A stretch of DNA of 64,000 nucleotides from an uncultured Blastocatellia bacterium (GTDB taxonomy: Bacteria > Acidobacteriota > Blastocatellia > Chloracidobacteriales > Chloracidobacteriaceae), in contig CALGZC010000004.1 in assembly GCA_937934745.1 (NCBI GenBank), positions 1 to 64,000 on the forward strand, read 5' to 3'. The translations under genes were made by a program, and so were the position numbers. Numbering within the stretch: position 1 is the first letter of the stretch; every line of letters begins with the position of its first letter. The notes under the pieces are model-generated. The model searched no databases and was not told the origin of the DNA. It was given only the letters and a program-made list of their open reading frames with translations. This document shows, piece by piece, positions 63,501-64,000 of this stretch.

Positions 63501-64000
63501 ATGCCAACTCGGTATGACATTGTAGGCGGACGTCCCTTACACGGTAGGCTGCGGGTCTCCGGGGCAAAAAATGCCGCCCTTAAGATGATCGTAGCGGCGC
63601 TCATCGCCGATGGTGTGACCACACTGTACAACGTCCCACGCATTACCGATGTCGAAATTACGCTCAAGCTGTGTGCGGAACTGGGTGCCGACTATGTCTG
63701 GCGGGATGAGACAACGGTTGCCATTGATGCCCGTAGGGTGAGTAATCCGGTCATTCCGCTCAAGTACAGTGGCTCGACCCGAACGCCGATTCTGTTTGTG
63801 TCGCCGTTGCTCCACCGGTTAGGGAGGGCAGAGTTGACAACAATTGGCGGTTGCTCAATCGGCCCCCGGCCGATCAACTACCACATTGCCGGACTCCAGC
63901 AGTTGGGTGTCACGGTAGAAGCACTCTCGCGGACGGCCTATCGGTTTCACGCCGATCACCTCCAGGGCAACGTCATTACGCTGGAATATCCCAGTGTTGG
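63501..64000 (+). CDS. murA: UDP-N-acetylglucosamine 1-carboxyvinyltransferase, 5' part
   Basis: First 166 codons; the gene runs off the right edge. MurA adds enolpyruvate to UDP-GlcNAc, the first step of peptidoglycan synthesis. GGRPLHGRLRVSGAKNAALKM carries the Lys-Asn pair that contacts the sugar; GGCSIGPRPINYHIAGLQQLGV matches the usual GGC.IG.RPVDLH.. element. The segment usually reading MRAS has STRTPILFV, and the motif KMIVAALIADG is less common, so it is a divergent member; the loop Cys lies around residue 115 in E. coli and would correspond to the GGC motif here. The ATG at 63501 is well placed by homology. Confidence -1.
   Translation, partial: MPTRYDIVGGRPLHGRLRVSGAKNAALKMIVAALIADGVTTLYNVPRITDVEITLKLCAELGADYVWRDETTVAIDARRVSNPVIPLKYSGSTRTPILFVSPLLHRLGRAELTTIGGCSIGPRPINYHIAGLQQLGVTVEALSRTAYRFHADHLQGNVITLEYPSV

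Overview
This 64 kb window is a dense, GC-rich (about 60%) bacterial chromosome segment with roughly 50 protein genes on both strands, five tRNA genes, no rRNA and no recognisable insertion sequence. The gene set (Bacillus-type succinate dehydrogenase with a single cytochrome b558 subunit, PilB/PilT/PilC, ComEC, a YitJ-like homocysteine methyltransferase/MTHFR fusion, MauE-like and TM2/zinc-ribbon membrane proteins, lipoproteins with a lipobox) points to a diderm, aerobic or microaerobic heterotroph. My best inference is an acidobacterium of the Chloracidobacterium/Blastocatellia type; this rests on the overall look of the proteins, not on a marker gene, and is only moderately certain.

Layout. 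1-2.3 kb: the start of a CRISPR-cas operon running off the left edge; the visible gene is a Cas3 whose HD nuclease domain follows the helicase, as in type I-G (formerly I-U). 2.3-3.1 kb: an AT-richer divergent leader with a 22-bp tandem repeat. 3.1-7.7 kb: recG, dapF, a MauE/thioredoxin-like membrane protein and tRNA-Thr. 7.7-9.8 kb: a membrane-anchored protein of unknown function plus a class-III aminotransferase. 10.2-14.5 kb: sdhCAB with a good promoter and a terminator, and a curious open frame between sdhA and sdhB that runs in phase into sdhB. 14.8-19.3 kb: rhodanese, SDR, an orphan DppB-type permease, TPR protein, DnaQ-like exonuclease. 19.4-25.4 kb: methionine/one-carbon fusion enzyme, DASS anion transporter, acyl-CoA dehydrogenase, ilvE. 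25.5-31.7 kb: MocR regulator divergent from a histone-deacetylase-like amidohydrolase with a perfect inverted repeat between them, two cysteine-rich hypothetical proteins and folD. 31.8-37.5 kb: GNAT, a 2Fe-2S protein, an MDR dehydrogenase, a secreted two-repeat protein and alr. 37.5-45 kb: comEC facing pilB-pilT-pilC, a natural-transformation/type IV pilus neighbourhood. 45-50.3 kb: small zinc-ribbon, TM2 and DUF4190-like membrane proteins, a decayed TM2 copy, and an orphan sugar/nucleoside-type ABC ATPase. 50.3-57.2 kb: paired cyclophilins, a lipoprotein carrying TPRs and a CHAT protease domain, an aldo/keto-reductase fold protein without its catalytic tetrad, and a Yip1-type membrane protein. 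57.3-64 kb: photolyase, a lipoprotein paralogous to the 7.7-kb gene, pyrophosphatase, larC, two tRNAs, a trpF homologue with altered catalytic residues, and the start of murA.

The points most worth following are: the TrpF and AKR homologues with substituted catalytic residues, DapF with Ser in place of its first catalytic Cys, the CHAT-TPR lipoprotein with its small partner, the open frame fused to sdhB, and a recurrent pattern of 8-22 bp tandem micro-duplications in intergenic DNA, seen at a dozen places and often just before a start codon or across a stop codon. No completely new multi-gene system could be demonstrated from the sequence alone.
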